From: Pseudonocardia terrae
GTDB lineage: Bacteria; Actinomycetota; Actinomycetes; Mycobacteriales; Pseudonocardiaceae
Reading direction: 5' to 3'
Assembly: GCF_021343995.1 (NCBI RefSeq)
Contig: NZ_JAJTTE010000062.1
Coordinates: forward strand, 1-41,149
DNA: 41,149 bases
In this document: in pieces, positions 31,339 through 39,378 of the stretch
Position numbering within the stretch: the stretch's first letter is position 1
Layout of the letters: every line of letters begins with the position of its first letter
Program-made: the position numbers and the translations under genes
Notes under the pieces: generated by a model
What the model was told of the DNA's origin: nothing
The model's input: the letters and a program-made list of their open reading frames with translations, nothing else
Databases searched by the model: none

Positions 31339-31818
31339 ATGAACGCCCCCAGCATCCCCACCGGCACGCGCGAGGCGCTCGGCCGCGCCCGCGACCAGGC
31401 GGAGGCCACGCTCTCCGCCCTGGGCGGGACCGTCGAGGAGCTCGCCCACGAGGTCGTCGGCAAGGTGGAGGAGAACCTGCCGGTGCTGGCCGAGCGCGCG
31501 GGCCGGCTCGCCGGGCAGGCCGAGGCCGTCGCCGGGGCGGCCGCCGCGACGGCCCTCGAACGGCTCGACGAGGGCGTGCTCACCGCCCGGCGCGAGCTGG
31601 CCGCCCGGATCGACCCGGATACCCCGTCCTCGCGCCGTTGGTGGTGGATCGGGGCGGGCCTGCTGGTCACCGCCCTGTCGATCGTCGGCTGGTTCGTGCT
31701 GTCCCGGCGCCCGCAGCCCGTCGAGCAGGCGACCGAGCCGCCGACCACGAACCCGCCGGGGGACGTCGACGTGGAGACCGGGTCGCCCGCCGGGGTGACC
31801 CGCACCGGTCATTCCTGA
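31339..31818 (+). CDS. Single-pass membrane protein in the CwsA position
   Basis: 159 residues from ATG at 31339. The first 95 residues are a charged, Ala/Glu-rich, probably coiled-coil region (ARDQAEATLSALGGTVEELAHEVVGKVEENLPVLAERAG). One membrane helix follows at about 100-118 (WWWIGAGLLVTALSIVGWFVL) with arginines on both sides, then a 40-residue Pro/Thr-rich outer tail. CwsA of mycobacteria, which binds CrgA and Wag31 at septum and poles, has the same size, a helix near its C-terminus, a Pro-rich tail and the same place next to ppiA. Sequence identity to CwsA cannot be judged here, so the name is withheld. Its stop overlaps the end of the convergent hydrolase by ten bases. Confidence 0.75.
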   Translation: MNAPSIPTGTREALGRARDQAEATLSALGGTVEELAHEVVGKVEENLPVLAERAGRLAGQAEAVAGAAAATALERLDEGVLTARRELAARIDPDTPSSRRWWWIGAGLLVTALSIVGWFVLSRRPQPVEQATEPPTTNPPGDVDVETGSPAGVTRTGHS

Positions 31819-32936
31819 GCGAGGACCTCGGTGAGGAACGTCGCGACCGCGCGCTCGTAGCGCTCGGGGTCGGCGTTCCAGGCCGCGGTGTGCTCCACCC
31901 CGCCGACCTCGACGTACCGGATGGGCCAGCCCAGCTCGCCGCCCGCCGCGGCGAGCGCGCGGCTGGGCCCGACCGGCACCGCCGTGTCCGGCGTGCTGTG
32001 CACGAGGAGGGTGGGCGGGCGCCGCGCCGGCGGGTGCCGGAGCAGGTCGAAGTCGTCGAAGTCGATGCCGATCCGGCGGCGAGCGACGGCGGTCGCGATC
32101 GGGATCAGCTGCGGCGGCAGTAGGCGGTTGCGGGCCTGCCGGCGCAGCGTCGCCCGCCAGTCGACCAGCGGCGCGTCCCACACCACGGCGTCGACGAGCT
32201 CGGCGGCGGGCGAGCGGTCGAGGAAGGCCCCGCCGATCGCCGCGCCCATCGACCAGCCGACGAGCACGATCCGCCGGGCCCCGCGCTCCTGCGCGTACCG
32301 GACCGCGGCCTCGAGGTCCTCCCACTCGGTGTCGCCGAGGTGGAAGTGGCCGTCGGGGCTGGGCGGGGCGTCGTCGTCGTTGCGGTAGCTGATCACCAGG
32401 CTCGGCAGGCCGAGCCGGTGCAGCACGGGGAGGATCCGCAGCGCCTCGCGCCGCCGGCCGCCCCGGCCGTGCACGGCGACCGCCCAGACGTCGCGCGGAC
32501 CGGGGACCTCCCAGGCCGGCGCCGGACCGAGCGGGGTATTGACCCGGACCTCGGTGAACGGGAGGCCACGCGTCCCCGGGTCCGGGTCGAACGGCCCGGC
32601 GTCGACGACGGCAGGTCCCTCCGGCGGGACCGGGCCGGACAGCAGGGCGCGGCGCACCCCGTGCCGGTCGTCGGCGAGCACACGGCCGAGCACCGCCAGC
32701 CCGTCCGGCCAGCGCAGGCCCCACACGCCGGGCTGCCGGACGAGCCGGCTGCCGGCGAGCGTCACGGCCTCGGCGTCGGCCCGCAGCACCCGCTCGGGAT
32801 AGGCGACGACCCGCACGGGGTCGAGCAGCACGTGCGCGTAGTGCCGGCCGACGCCGACCGCGCCGGCACCCACCAGTCCCAGCCCCGTGCCGACACCGGC
32901 GGCCAGCAGTCCCCGAACACCCACGCGCCCGATCAT
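31809..32936 (-). CDS. Alpha/beta hydrolase with N-terminal membrane segment
   Basis: 375 residues from ATG at 32936; the frame continues upstream but the hydrophobic segment begins here (VGVRGLLAAGVGTGLGLVGAGAVGVG), acting as signal anchor. The hydrolase fold spans about 130-370: AVHGRGGRR for the oxyanion loop, GWSMGAAIGG with the nucleophile Ser, HSTPDTAVP with the Asp, and GVEHTAAWN with the His. It resembles actinobacterial serine aminopeptidase S33/BAAT-like hydrolases of unknown substrate. The protein is predicted to be membrane-bound with the active domain outside or inside, orientation uncertain. It converges with the CwsA-like gene. Confidence 0.85.
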   Translation of the reverse strand: MIGRVGVRGLLAAGVGTGLGLVGAGAVGVGRHYAHVLLDPVRVVAYPERVLRADAEAVTLAGSRLVRQPGVWGLRWPDGLAVLGRVLADDRHGVRRALLSGPVPPEGPAVVDAGPFDPDPGTRGLPFTEVRVNTPLGPAPAWEVPGPRDVWAVAVHGRGGRRREALRILPVLHRLGLPSLVISYRNDDDAPPSPDGHFHLGDTEWEDLEAAVRYAQERGARRIVLVGWSMGAAIGGAFLDRSPAAELVDAVVWDAPLVDWRATLRRQARNRLLPPQLIPIATAVARRRIGIDFDDFDLLRHPPARRPPTLLVHSTPDTAVPVGPSRALAAAGGELGWPIRYVEVGGVEHTAAWNADPERYERAVATFLTEVLAQE

Positions 32937-33083
32937 CCCGAGTGGACCCGGGCCGCGTCGAGGCACCTGTCGGCGTGCCGGGACCGAGATGTTCGCGCCG
33001 TCAAGCACCGCCGCACCCCCGAGGTGGTGAAACGCGTGTGACCTGCGTCTTTGCGTCCACCGCATCGGGTGAAGCACGGCCTC

Positions 33084-33119
33084 GGGGCACAACCCGGTAA
33101 CGACGGCTTCGTTGGCCCC
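33084..33119 (+). other. Hairpin in the leader of the secreted Leu-Pro protein
   Basis: GGGGC (33084-33088) pairs with GCCCC (33115-33119) and AACGA (33099-33103) with TCGTT (33109-33113), 68 bp before the start of the secreted protein gene. A TTGACC that could serve as -35 element follows at 33137. The rest of 32937-33186 shows nothing else. Confidence 0.3.
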
Positions 33120-33186
33120 GCAGATCCACACGCGAGTTGACCGATGTTCGACATCCGGTTTCCCCCGATCGGAAGGACCCCCAGTC

Positions 33187-33786
33187 ATGAGCAGTCTCGC
33201 CAGGCGCACGCTTGCCACGACGGCCACCGTCGCCGGTGTCGCCGCCCTCGGTGCCGCCTTCGCGGGCCAGGCGTTCGCCGCCGACATGCCGTCGCTGCCC
33301 GCGACGCCCGAGCTGCCGACGGGGGCCGCGGCCCTGCCCGAGGCCCCGGCGCTGGAGGCCCCGTCGCTGGACTCCGCCCCGCAGCTGCCGACGGACTTCA
33401 GCTCCTTCTCGGTGCCGGGCGTCGCGAACCTCGAGACCCCGAACGTGACCGTCGACAGCAGCGGCAACAGCTCCACCGCGGGTGAGCTCCCGGCGGCCTC
33501 GCACGAGGCGGCCCACGACGCGCCGGCGCTGCCGGCGCTCCCGGGCGCCGTCCAGAGCCACCTGCCGAACACCGGCGGCGAGCTCGCCACCCCGCAGGCC
33601 ACGCTGCCGCTGGCCGCGCCGCAGCTTCCGGCCGCGCCCGAGCTGCCGGCCGCGCCGCAGCTGCCCTCCCTGCCGTCGACCGCGGACCAGAACCTCGACA
33701 CCCAGGACTCCGCGCTCCCCACCAGTGGCCTGGCGGCCCCCTCCGCGGGCGACGTCGCCCAGCAGATCGCCGCCCTCGCGGGCTGA
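33187..33786 (+). CDS. Secreted Ala/Leu/Pro-rich protein
   Basis: 199 residues from ATG at 33187 with GGAAGGA at 33171-33177. Residues 1-31 form a signal peptide (RR, then a hydrophobic Ala/Gly core, ending AFAAD), so the protein is exported. The mature part is low in complexity: repeated LPxxP units (PSLPATPELP, APQLPAAPELPAAPQLP), no cysteine, several Ser/Thr/Asn-rich stretches. LPNTG occurs at 126-130 but without the following membrane helix and basic tail, so it is not a sortase signal. It looks like a wall-associated or spacer protein; no family recognised. Two terminator hairpins close the gene. Confidence 0.8.
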   Translation: MSSLARRTLATTATVAGVAALGAAFAGQAFAADMPSLPATPELPTGAAALPEAPALEAPSLDSAPQLPTDFSSFSVPGVANLETPNVTVDSSGNSSTAGELPAASHEAAHDAPALPALPGAVQSHLPNTGGELATPQATLPLAAPQLPAAPELPAAPQLPSLPSTADQNLDTQDSALPTSGLAAPSAGDVAQQIAALAG

Positions 33787-33802
33787 GCGTCCGCTCCCCA
33801 CG

Positions 33803-33828
33803 GTGCCCGGAACCCCCGAACCGGGCAC
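33803..33828 (+). terminator. First hairpin after the secreted-protein gene
   Basis: GTGCCCGG (33803-33810) and CCGGGCAC (33821-33828) form a perfect 8-bp stem 17 bp after the stop. It is followed by a second, longer hairpin. Confidence 0.6.
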
Positions 33829-33836
33829 ACCCATTC

Positions 33837-33878
33837 CGATGCGCCGGCCGGCCCTCCCCCGGGGCCGCCGGCGCATCG
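33837..33878 (+). terminator. Second, strong terminator hairpin
   Basis: CGATGCGCCGGC (33837-33848) and its complement (33867-33878) form a 12-bp stem, followed by CCTTT on the plus strand. It separates the secreted-protein gene from the convergent MntR-type gene and may serve both. Confidence 0.75.
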
Positions 33879-33944
33879 GCCTTTCGTGCTCTTCCTCGCA
33901 GGAACCGCGCGGCGGGTGATCCACCCGACGTCCCCGAGGTCACG

Positions 33945-34601
33945 CTAGGCCCCCTGCCGGACCACACGTCCGTGGATCAGCGCGGTGAGCAGCGGCGCCA
34001 GCGCGACCCGCTCCCCGGACACCCGCACCCACCGGGGCCCGCCGTACGGGTCCTGCTCCTCGACCTCGACGACCACGCCCGGACGCAGCCCGCGCTCGCC
34101 GAGATAGCGCAGGGCGTCGCTGCGCCGATCCGACACCCGCTCGATCGCGAAGCGGCAGCCCTCCGGGGCGACGGCGAGCGGCTGGCCCCAGCTCTCGTCG
34201 TGCCGGCCCGCCGCGCCCGGGATCGGATCGCCGTGCGGGTCGTGCGTCGGATGGCCCAGCGCCGCGTCGATCCGGGCCTCCAGCCGGTCGCTCAGCGCGT
34301 GCTCGAGCTGCTCGGCCTCCTCGTGCACCTCGTCCCAGGGCATCTCCAGCGCCCGGACCAGGAACGTCTCCAGCAGCCGGTGCCGGCGGACGACCCGTAG
34401 CGCCTCGCGTTCGCCCGCCGCGGTGAGGGTGAGGGTGCGGCCCCGCCGGACCAGCTCGCCGTCGGCCAGCCGCTTGACCATGGCCGACACCGACGGCGAG
34501 GACACCTGCAGCTCCTTCGCGAGCGCGCCGGTGGTGACGGTCTCCCCGCGCGTGGACAGCAGGAAGATCGTCTTGAGGTAGTCCTCGACGGCGGGTGTCA
34601 T
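33945..34601 (-). CDS. MntR/DtxR-family manganese-type metal-dependent repressor
   Basis: 218 residues from ATG at 34601; a GTG three codons earlier lacks a ribosome site. The helix-turn-helix is TTGALAKELQVSSPSVSAMVKRL. The dimer and metal domain contains HRLLETFL and VHEEAEQLEHALS. At the position where DtxR/IdeR use Met10 this protein has Asp (VEDYLKT), and at the Cys102 position it has Glu (EEAEQLEH); both are the manganese-type residues of Bacillus MntR. A C-terminal SH3/FeoA-like domain (LRPGVVVEVEEQD...VRVSGERVALAP) is present, as in actinobacterial SirR-type repressors. It should repress metal uptake genes when Mn(II) or Fe(II) is plentiful. No transporter is beside it. Confidence 0.9.
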   Translation of the reverse strand: MTPAVEDYLKTIFLLSTRGETVTTGALAKELQVSSPSVSAMVKRLADGELVRRGRTLTLTAAGEREALRVVRRHRLLETFLVRALEMPWDEVHEEAEQLEHALSDRLEARIDAALGHPTHDPHGDPIPGAAGRHDESWGQPLAVAPEGCRFAIERVSDRRSDALRYLGERGLRPGVVVEVEEQDPYGGPRWVRVSGERVALAPLLTALIHGRVVRQGA

Positions 34602-34619
34602 GGTCCCCACGCGACGATG

Positions 34620-34638
34620 TTAGCCGTGCCTGACCTCG
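34620..34638. promoter_or_regulatory. Possible DtxR/MntR-type box upstream of the repressor gene
   Basis: TTAGCCGTGCCTGACCTCG matches the IdeR box TTAGGTTAGGCTAACCTAA at 11 of 19 positions, including TTAG, CT and ACCT. It sits 19 bp upstream of the repressor start, suggesting autoregulation. The match is weak, so this is only a candidate. Confidence 0.3.
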
Positions 34639-34686
34639 GCCGGAGCGCACGTCCGGGCCCTTCCGGCGGGGCCCGGCCCGGACCGG

Positions 34687-35172
34687 TCAGGCCACCGTGC
34701 GGTCCGTCTCGAGGCGCTGCCGGGCCGCGTCGGTGCGGCCCGTGACCGGGAGGCGGCCGGTCGCCTTCGCCAGGCCCATCTCCGGCGTCCCGACGTAGAC
34801 GCTCTCGGCCTGCGCCACCCGGTACGTCTCGTGCCACACGCCGACGACCCCCGGCGCCTTCCGCGCGCGGCGGTTGAACGCGGCCCACGCCGGGCGGTGC
34901 GTGGCGGTGCGGTCGCTCGCGTAGGCGTAGAGCCTGTCGACCGAGCTCCAGTACTGGACCACGGTCGGTCCCCCGGCGCCGAGCAGCGCCCGGAACCCGA
35001 GCAGGCCCGAGTCCGGGTCGGTCGACAGCTCGCGCAGCATCGGCCCCATGGCCAGCATGGTCGGCAGCCACAGGTCGATACGCCACCAGCGGTTGATCGT
35101 CATGCCGATGAGGAAGACCACCAGTTCGCCCTCGTGGTCGTGGGTCGTTCGCCGTCGGTCCGTCCGCGCCAT
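34687..35172 (-). CDS. DUF4188 family protein
   Basis: 161 residues from ATG at 35172 with GGGAGG 6 bp upstream. The sequence begins with a short basic region, then VVFLIGMTINRWWRIDLWLP, GFRALLGAGGPTVVQYWSS, RPAWAAFNRRARKAPGVVGVWHETYRV and YVGTPEMGLAKATG, all characteristic of DUF4188, a dimeric alpha/beta-barrel-like domain related to heme- or monooxygenase-type folds. In actinobacteria and Bacilli these genes often stand beside a TetR- or PadR-type regulator and respond to stress; here the neighbour is the large SARP-like regulator on the other strand. A long dyad occupies the promoter. Function unknown. Confidence 0.88.
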   Translation of the reverse strand: MARTDRRRTTHDHEGELVVFLIGMTINRWWRIDLWLPTMLAMGPMLRELSTDPDSGLLGFRALLGAGGPTVVQYWSSVDRLYAYASDRTATHRPAWAAFNRRARKAPGVVGVWHETYRVAQAESVYVGTPEMGLAKATGRLPVTGRTDAARQRLETDRTVA

Positions 35173-35190
35173 GCCGGCCTCCCGGATAGT

Positions 35191-35230
35191 AGATAGCTTC
35201 GCTCTCCAATAGTGGAGAGTGGTGCTATCT
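35191..35230. promoter_or_regulatory. Nested 40-bp dyad in the DUF4188 / SARP divergent promoter
   Basis: AGATAGC (35191-35197) and GCTATCT (35224-35230) form the outer arms; CTCTCC (35202-35207) and GGAGAG (35214-35219) form the inner arms around AATAGT. The element is AT-richer than its surroundings and covers the likely -35/-10 region of the DUF4188 gene, ending 96 bp before the SARP start. This looks like a dimeric or double repressor operator. Confidence 0.65.
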
Positions 35231-35326
35231 GTGTCAACACGTGTGATGCGCACCAGGCTCGCGCCGGGGAGCCGTCGCATGGTTGGTTGACGCGGTGCGT
35301 ACCGAGCGGACGGGCCGGCGGACCGG

Positions 35327-38300
35327 GTGATCGACGTACAACTCCTCGGCCCGGTCGCCGTCGTGGTCGACGGGAGGGCGCGCGACGTCGGCCGGAGCAG
35401 CGAACGAGCCCTGCTGGCGCTGCTCGCGCTGCACGCCGGCACGGTCGTGTCGACCGCCCGGCTGATCGACGACCTGTGGGGCGAGCAGCTCCCGGACGAC
35501 CCGGCCAACGCGCTGCAGACCAGGGTCTCGAAGCTGCGCCGGGCGCTCACGACGGCCGGCGTGCCGGGCGTCGTCGCCACCCGTTCCCCGGGCTACGTGC
35601 TCGACGTCGCGCCAGACCGGGTCGACGCGTTCCGCGCGGCCGAGCTTGTCGAGCAGGCGCGCCGCACGGCCGACCCGCACCGCGCCGAGGAGCTGCACAC
35701 CGCGGCGCTCGCGCTGTGGCACGGCGAGCCGCTCGCCGAGTTCGCCGACGAGGGCTGGGCCGCCCCCGAGCGGGCCCGCCTGCAGGAGCTGCGGCTGACC
35801 GCGATCGAGGAGCGTGCCGCGCTGCGGGCGGCGACCGGCCGGGACGCCGAGGTCCTCGCCGAGGTGGAGCCGCTCGCGGCCGCCCATCCGCTGCGGGAAC
35901 GGCTGCGCGGCCTCCAGATGACCGCGCTGTACCGGGCGGGCCGGCAGGCCGAGGCGCTGGCGGTGTACGCCGACCTGCGCCGCGCGCTGGCCGAGCAGCT
36001 CGGGCTCGACCCGTCCCCCGAGCTGGAGGCGCTGCACGAGGCGGTGCTGCGCCGGCACCCGGACCTCGCCCCGCGGACCGCTCCGTCCCCGCGACCGCCC
36101 TCCACGCTCCCGGTGCGGCTGACCACCGTGCTGGGGCGCGCCGACGAGCTCGAGCACGTCGCGCTGCTGTGCCGGGACCGCCGGCTGGTCACGCTGACGG
36201 GGCCGGGCGGGGCGGGGAAGACGACGCTGGCCACCGAGGCCGCCCGCACGCTGGCCGACCGGTTTCCGGACGGGGTCGTACTCGTCGAGCTGGCGGGCGT
36301 GACGGACCCGGCCCGGGTCCCGGCCGCGGTGGTCGACGCCCTCGGCCTGGCCGGCGACGCCGCCGTGGACCCGGTGGAGCGGCTCATCGGCGCACTGCGC
36401 GGTCGCAGCCTGCTGCTGGTGGTCGACAACTGCGAGCACGTCGTGGACGCGTGCGCGGTGCTGGTGGAACGCCTGCTGGCGGGGTGCCCGTCGGTGCACG
36501 TCCTGGCCAGCAGCCGCGAACCGCTGGCGGTGCCGGGCGAGGTGCAGCTGCCCGTGCGTCCGCTGCCGGTCCCGCCGCCGGACGCGGGGCCGGCCGAGCT
36601 GGCCGCCAACGTCGCCGTACGGCTGTTCGCCGAACGGGCCTGGACGGTCGATCCGCGGTTCGTCCTCGACGGGGCCACGCTGGGCCCGGTCGCGGAGATC
36701 TGCCGGCGCCTCGACGGCCTGCCGCTGGCGCTCGAGCTGGCCGCGGCCCGGGTGGCCGTCCTGTCCCCGGCACAGATCGCCGAGCGCCTCTCGGACCGGT
36801 TCGCGCTGCTCACCTCGGGCGCGCGGACGGCCGCGGCGCGGCACCGCACACTGCAGGCGACGCTGGACTGGAGCCACGCCCTGCTCGACGCGGACGAGCA
36901 GGTCCTGCTCCGGCGCCTGGCCGTGTTCCGCGGCGGCTGGACGTTGGAGGAGGCCGAGACCACCTGCGCCGGGGACCCGCTCCCGGCCGGTGCGGTGCTC
37001 GACGTGCTCGGCCGGCTCGTCGCGCGGTCGCTGGTGGTCGACGCGCGCACCGGCGACGGCCGCTTCCGCATGCTGGAGACCGTCCGGGCCTACGCCGCCC
37101 GCCGCCTCGACGACGCCGGGGAACGCGCGGAGGTCGAGCGCCGGCACGCCGAGGCGGTGCTGGCCGTGGCCGAAGCGGCGGCGCCGCGGCTCCGCGGTGC
37201 CGACCAGCACCGCGCGCTCGCCCGGCTGCGGGCCGAGCGCGACAACATCGACGCGGCGCTGACCTGGGCCGTCGAGCACGCCGCCGAGGCACCGGACGTC
37301 GCCCTGCGGCTGGTGGGGGCGCTCGGATGGTGGTGGTACTTCGGCCGGCACGACGAGGGCCGGCGCGCCGTCGACGCCGTGCTGGGTGCGGTGGTCGGCG
37401 GCGCCCCCGCGGCCCGGGCGGTCGCCCATCAGGCGGCGTCCCTGGTGTGGCGGCCGGGGGCGTGCGTCGTGCACCCCGACCCACGGTGCGCGCGGGAGGC
37501 CGCGGCGAGCCTGGCCGCCGCGGAGGAGACCGGAGCGGAGGCGACCGCGGCGTACGCCCGGATCCTGGTGGCGGTCGAGGGGACCCTCGGCACTGACCCG
37601 GCGGGCGCCGAGGGGTTGCTGACCACCGCCGAGCAGGCCCTGCGGCGGGCGGGCGACGAGTGGGGCCTGGCGCTCGCCACGTTCGTCCGGGCCGAGATCG
37701 GGTTCCGCACCGGGTCCGTCCCGTTCGCCGAGGCCGAGCGGCTGGCCGAGCGGGCGGCGGCCGCGTTCGCGCGCCTCGACGACCGGTGGGGCCGGTCGGC
37801 GGTGCTGGGTCACCACGGCACCGCCGTGCGGATGGCGGGCCGCATCCCCGAGGCGGTGCGGCTGATCGAGCGGTCCGCCCGGCTCGCGACCGATCTCGGG
37901 CTCCTGCTGACGCTGCAGTGGATGCAGGCCGAGCTGGCCTACTGCGCCCTGGTCGAGGGCGACCGCGAACGCGCCCTCGCACGGTGCGCGGAGGCCGAGG
38001 AGACCACGCGACAGCTGGGCGCCGGGCCCGGCGCCGCCTTCGCGGCCCTCGTGCGCGGCATCGACGCGCGGCAGCGCGGCGACCTGGCCGCCGCCCGAAC
38101 CGCGCTCGCCCCGGCCGTCGAGCAGCTCACGACCGCGGGCATCGGCGGACTGGCGGCGGCCCTGACCGTGCAGCTCGGCCACGCGCACGAGCTGTCCGGC
38201 GACCTCGCCGCCGCGGAACGGGCCCACCGTCGGGCGCTCGAGCTGGGCGGCGGGGTCGTGCGGGCCGCCGCGGTCGAGGGTCTGGCCTGCGTCGCAGTCG

Positions 38301-38506
38301 CGCGCGGCGACGCCCGCTCGGCTGCGCGGCTGCTCGGCGTGGCGGCCGCCGAACGGGAGCGGACGGGCCGTCCCGCCGATGCCGTCGAGCAGGGCGACCT
38401 CGATCGCGCCACCGCCGGCGCGCGGGCCGAGCTCGGCGCGCCGGGCTTCGCCGAGGCCCACGCGGAGGGCCTCCGGACCGGGACCGTTCCGCTCCCCGAG
38501 GGCTGA
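35327..38506 (+). CDS. AfsR/SARP-type regulator: BTAD, NB-ARC ATPase and TPR domains
   Basis: 1059 residues from a GTG at 35327. Residues 1-95 form the OmpR-like winged helix of SARPs (LLGPVAVVVDGRARDVG, ALQTRVSKLRRAL, GYVLDV). Residues 96-245 are the BTAD all-helical domain (HLR/LYRAGRQAEALAVYADLRRALAEQLGLDPSPEL). An NB-ARC/STAND ATPase follows: Walker A GPGGAGKTT at 292-300, Walker B LLLVVDNCEHV, GLPLALELAAARV as the GLPL motif. From about 600 to the end are helical TPR-like repeats. Such proteins are large activators of secondary metabolism or stress genes, switched by ATP and phosphorylation. No biosynthetic cluster is visible; the closest possible targets are DUF4188 and the downstream copper-like genes. 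Confidence 0.95.
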   Translation: MIDVQLLGPVAVVVDGRARDVGRSSERALLALLALHAGTVVSTARLIDDLWGEQLPDDPANALQTRVSKLRRALTTAGVPGVVATRSPGYVLDVAPDRVDAFRAAELVEQARRTADPHRAEELHTAALALWHGEPLAEFADEGWAAPERARLQELRLTAIEERAALRAATGRDAEVLAEVEPLAAAHPLRERLRGLQMTALYRAGRQAEALAVYADLRRALAEQLGLDPSPELEALHEAVLRRHPDLAPRTAPSPRPPSTLPVRLTTVLGRADELEHVALLCRDRRLVTLTGPGGAGKTTLATEAARTLADRFPDGVVLVELAGVTDPARVPAAVVDALGLAGDAAVDPVERLIGALRGRSLLLVVDNCEHVVDACAVLVERLLAGCPSVHVLASSREPLAVPGEVQLPVRPLPVPPPDAGPAELAANVAVRLFAERAWTVDPRFVLDGATLGPVAEICRRLDGLPLALELAAARVAVLSPAQIAERLSDRFALLTSGARTAAARHRTLQATLDWSHALLDADEQVLLRRLAVFRGGWTLEEAETTCAGDPLPAGAVLDVLGRLVARSLVVDARTGDGRFRMLETVRAYAARRLDDAGERAEVERRHAEAVLAVAEAAAPRLRGADQHRALARLRAERDNIDAALTWAVEHAAEAPDVALRLVGALGWWWYFGRHDEGRRAVDAVLGAVVGGAPAARAVAHQAASLVWRPGACVVHPDPRCAREAAASLAAAEETGAEATAAYARILVAVEGTLGTDPAGAEGLLTTAEQALRRAGDEWGLALATFVRAEIGFRTGSVPFAEAERLAERAAAAFARLDDRWGRSAVLGHHGTAVRMAGRIPEAVRLIERSARLATDLGLLLTLQWMQAELAYCALVEGDRERALARCAEAEETTRQLGAGPGAAFAALVRGIDARQRGDLAAARTALAPAVEQLTTAGIGGLAAALTVQLGHAHELSGDLAAAERAHRRALELGGGVVRAAAVEGLACVAVARGDARSAARLLGVAAAERERTGRPADAVEQGDLDRATAGARAELGAPGFAEAHAEGLRTGTVPLPEG

Positions 38507-38618
38507 TCCGTTCCTCCTGTCCGGCGCGAACAGCGCGGGGACAGCGGGCGGACAGCGCCCGAGCCGACCCTTCTCCCAGGCGTTCGACACCGGACGCGAC
38601 CGGAGGAGGGATGTCGCC

Positions 38619-38819
38619 ATGGGAGTCATCGAGCTGCAGGTGCCGGACATGACCTGCGAGCACTGCGTCCGCGCCGTCTCCGCCCGGGTCGCCGACGTCG
38701 CCGGGGTCACCGCCGTCGAGGTCGACCTGCCGGCCCGGACGGTCCGCGTGTCCGGGATCGCCGCGCCGGAGCGGGTCCGCGCCGCCGTGGCCCACGCCGG
38801 CCACCGGGTCGCGCCCTGA
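38619..38819 (+). CDS. HMA-domain copper chaperone, CopZ-like
   Basis: 66 residues from ATG at 38619, with GGAGGAGGG ending 8 bp upstream. An ATG at 38611 is in another frame. The protein is a single heavy-metal-associated domain: beta strand VIELQVPDMTC, the metal loop MTCEHC with Cys13 and Cys16, helix VRAVSARVADV, strands GVTAVEVDLPARTVRVSG and the final helix ERVRAAVAHAGHRV. It should bind Cu(I) and pass it to a membrane protein. The next gene, 31 bp downstream, encodes the methionine-striped membrane protein, a likely partner. Cytoplasmic. Confidence 0.93.
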   Translation: MGVIELQVPDMTCEHCVRAVSARVADVAGVTAVEVDLPARTVRVSGIAAPERVRAAVAHAGHRVAP

Positions 38820-38850
38820 CCCCGTCTTCCCGAATCCTGGAGGAACCACC

Positions 38851-39282
38851 GTGAAGACCCTGCTGCGCCCCACCACCCCGACCGGCCACTTCGTCCGCCA
38901 CTACCTGGAGATGGTCGTGGCGATGGTGGTCGGCATGGTGGCCCTCGGGCCGCTCTGGTCACTCGCCGGCGACGCCTTCGGCCTGACCGAGCTGCTCCAC
39001 GCACCCGAGCCGGCGGCCCTGATCATGGCCACGAACATGTCCGTCGCCATGTGCGCGTGGATGCGGATCCGCGGCCACGGCCGGCGCGCGACCCTCGAGA
39101 TGGCCGCCGCGATGTACCTGCCGTTCGTCGTGCTGTTCCCGCCGCTGTGGGCCGGCCTCGTCTCCGAGGGGACCGTGATGGTCGGCGGGCACGTGCTGAT
39201 GCTGCCCGCGATGGCCGTGGCGATGCTGCTCCGCCGCGCCGAGTACACCGGCCACTGCCCGGCCCGGCCCGACGCCGGCTGA
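38851..39282 (+). CDS. Four-helix membrane protein with Met-x3-Met stripes, putative metal conduit
   Basis: 143 residues from a GTG at 38851, with GGAGGA at 38839-38844. Four membrane helices (about 18-40, 55-72, 83-104, 106-128). Methionine is 14 of 143 residues and recurs every fourth position: Met21/25/29 in helix 1, Met59/63/67/71 in helix 2, Met84/88 in helix 3, Met117/121/125 in helix 4. This puts Met on one face of each helix, as in the MxxxM of CTR-type copper transporters. Conserved-looking His13, His17, His50, His76, His114 and Cys68/Cys136 add possible ligands. The gene follows a CopZ-like chaperone. Copper transport or buffering is inference; no characterised family recognised. 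Confidence 0.8.
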   Translation: MKTLLRPTTPTGHFVRHYLEMVVAMVVGMVALGPLWSLAGDAFGLTELLHAPEPAALIMATNMSVAMCAWMRIRGHGRRATLEMAAAMYLPFVVLFPPLWAGLVSEGTVMVGGHVLMLPAMAVAMLLRRAEYTGHCPARPDAG

Positions 39283-39330
39283 TCTCTCCGCCTGATCTCT
39301 CCGGCCGATCTCTCCGGCCGATCTCTTCCG
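39279..39330. repeat. 13-bp tandem repeat covering the stop codon of the Met-striped gene
   Basis: Four units of CTGATCTCTCCGG type (39279-39291, 39292-39304, 39305-39317, 39318-39330). The first contains the TGA stop at 39280-39282, so the stop-proximal sequence was multiplied downstream. Confidence 0.85.
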
Positions 39331-39378
39331 CACCGCGGGCCCGCCGGGCCCGTCGGCCGTCCCGAAAGGAACCGACCC

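Noticed and set aside
33562..33579. LPNTG sortase signal in the secreted protein
   Set aside because: It lies in the middle of a Leu-Pro-rich chain without following membrane helix and basic tail.
35327..38506. Antibiotic biosynthetic cluster around the SARP-like regulator
   Set aside because: No biosynthetic enzymes are adjacent within the window.
35234..39004. Very long open frame on the minus strand opposite the SARP-like regulator
   Set aside because: It mirrors the codon pattern of the real gene, is Arg/Gly/Pro/His-rich and contains no domain; a shadow caused by high GC.
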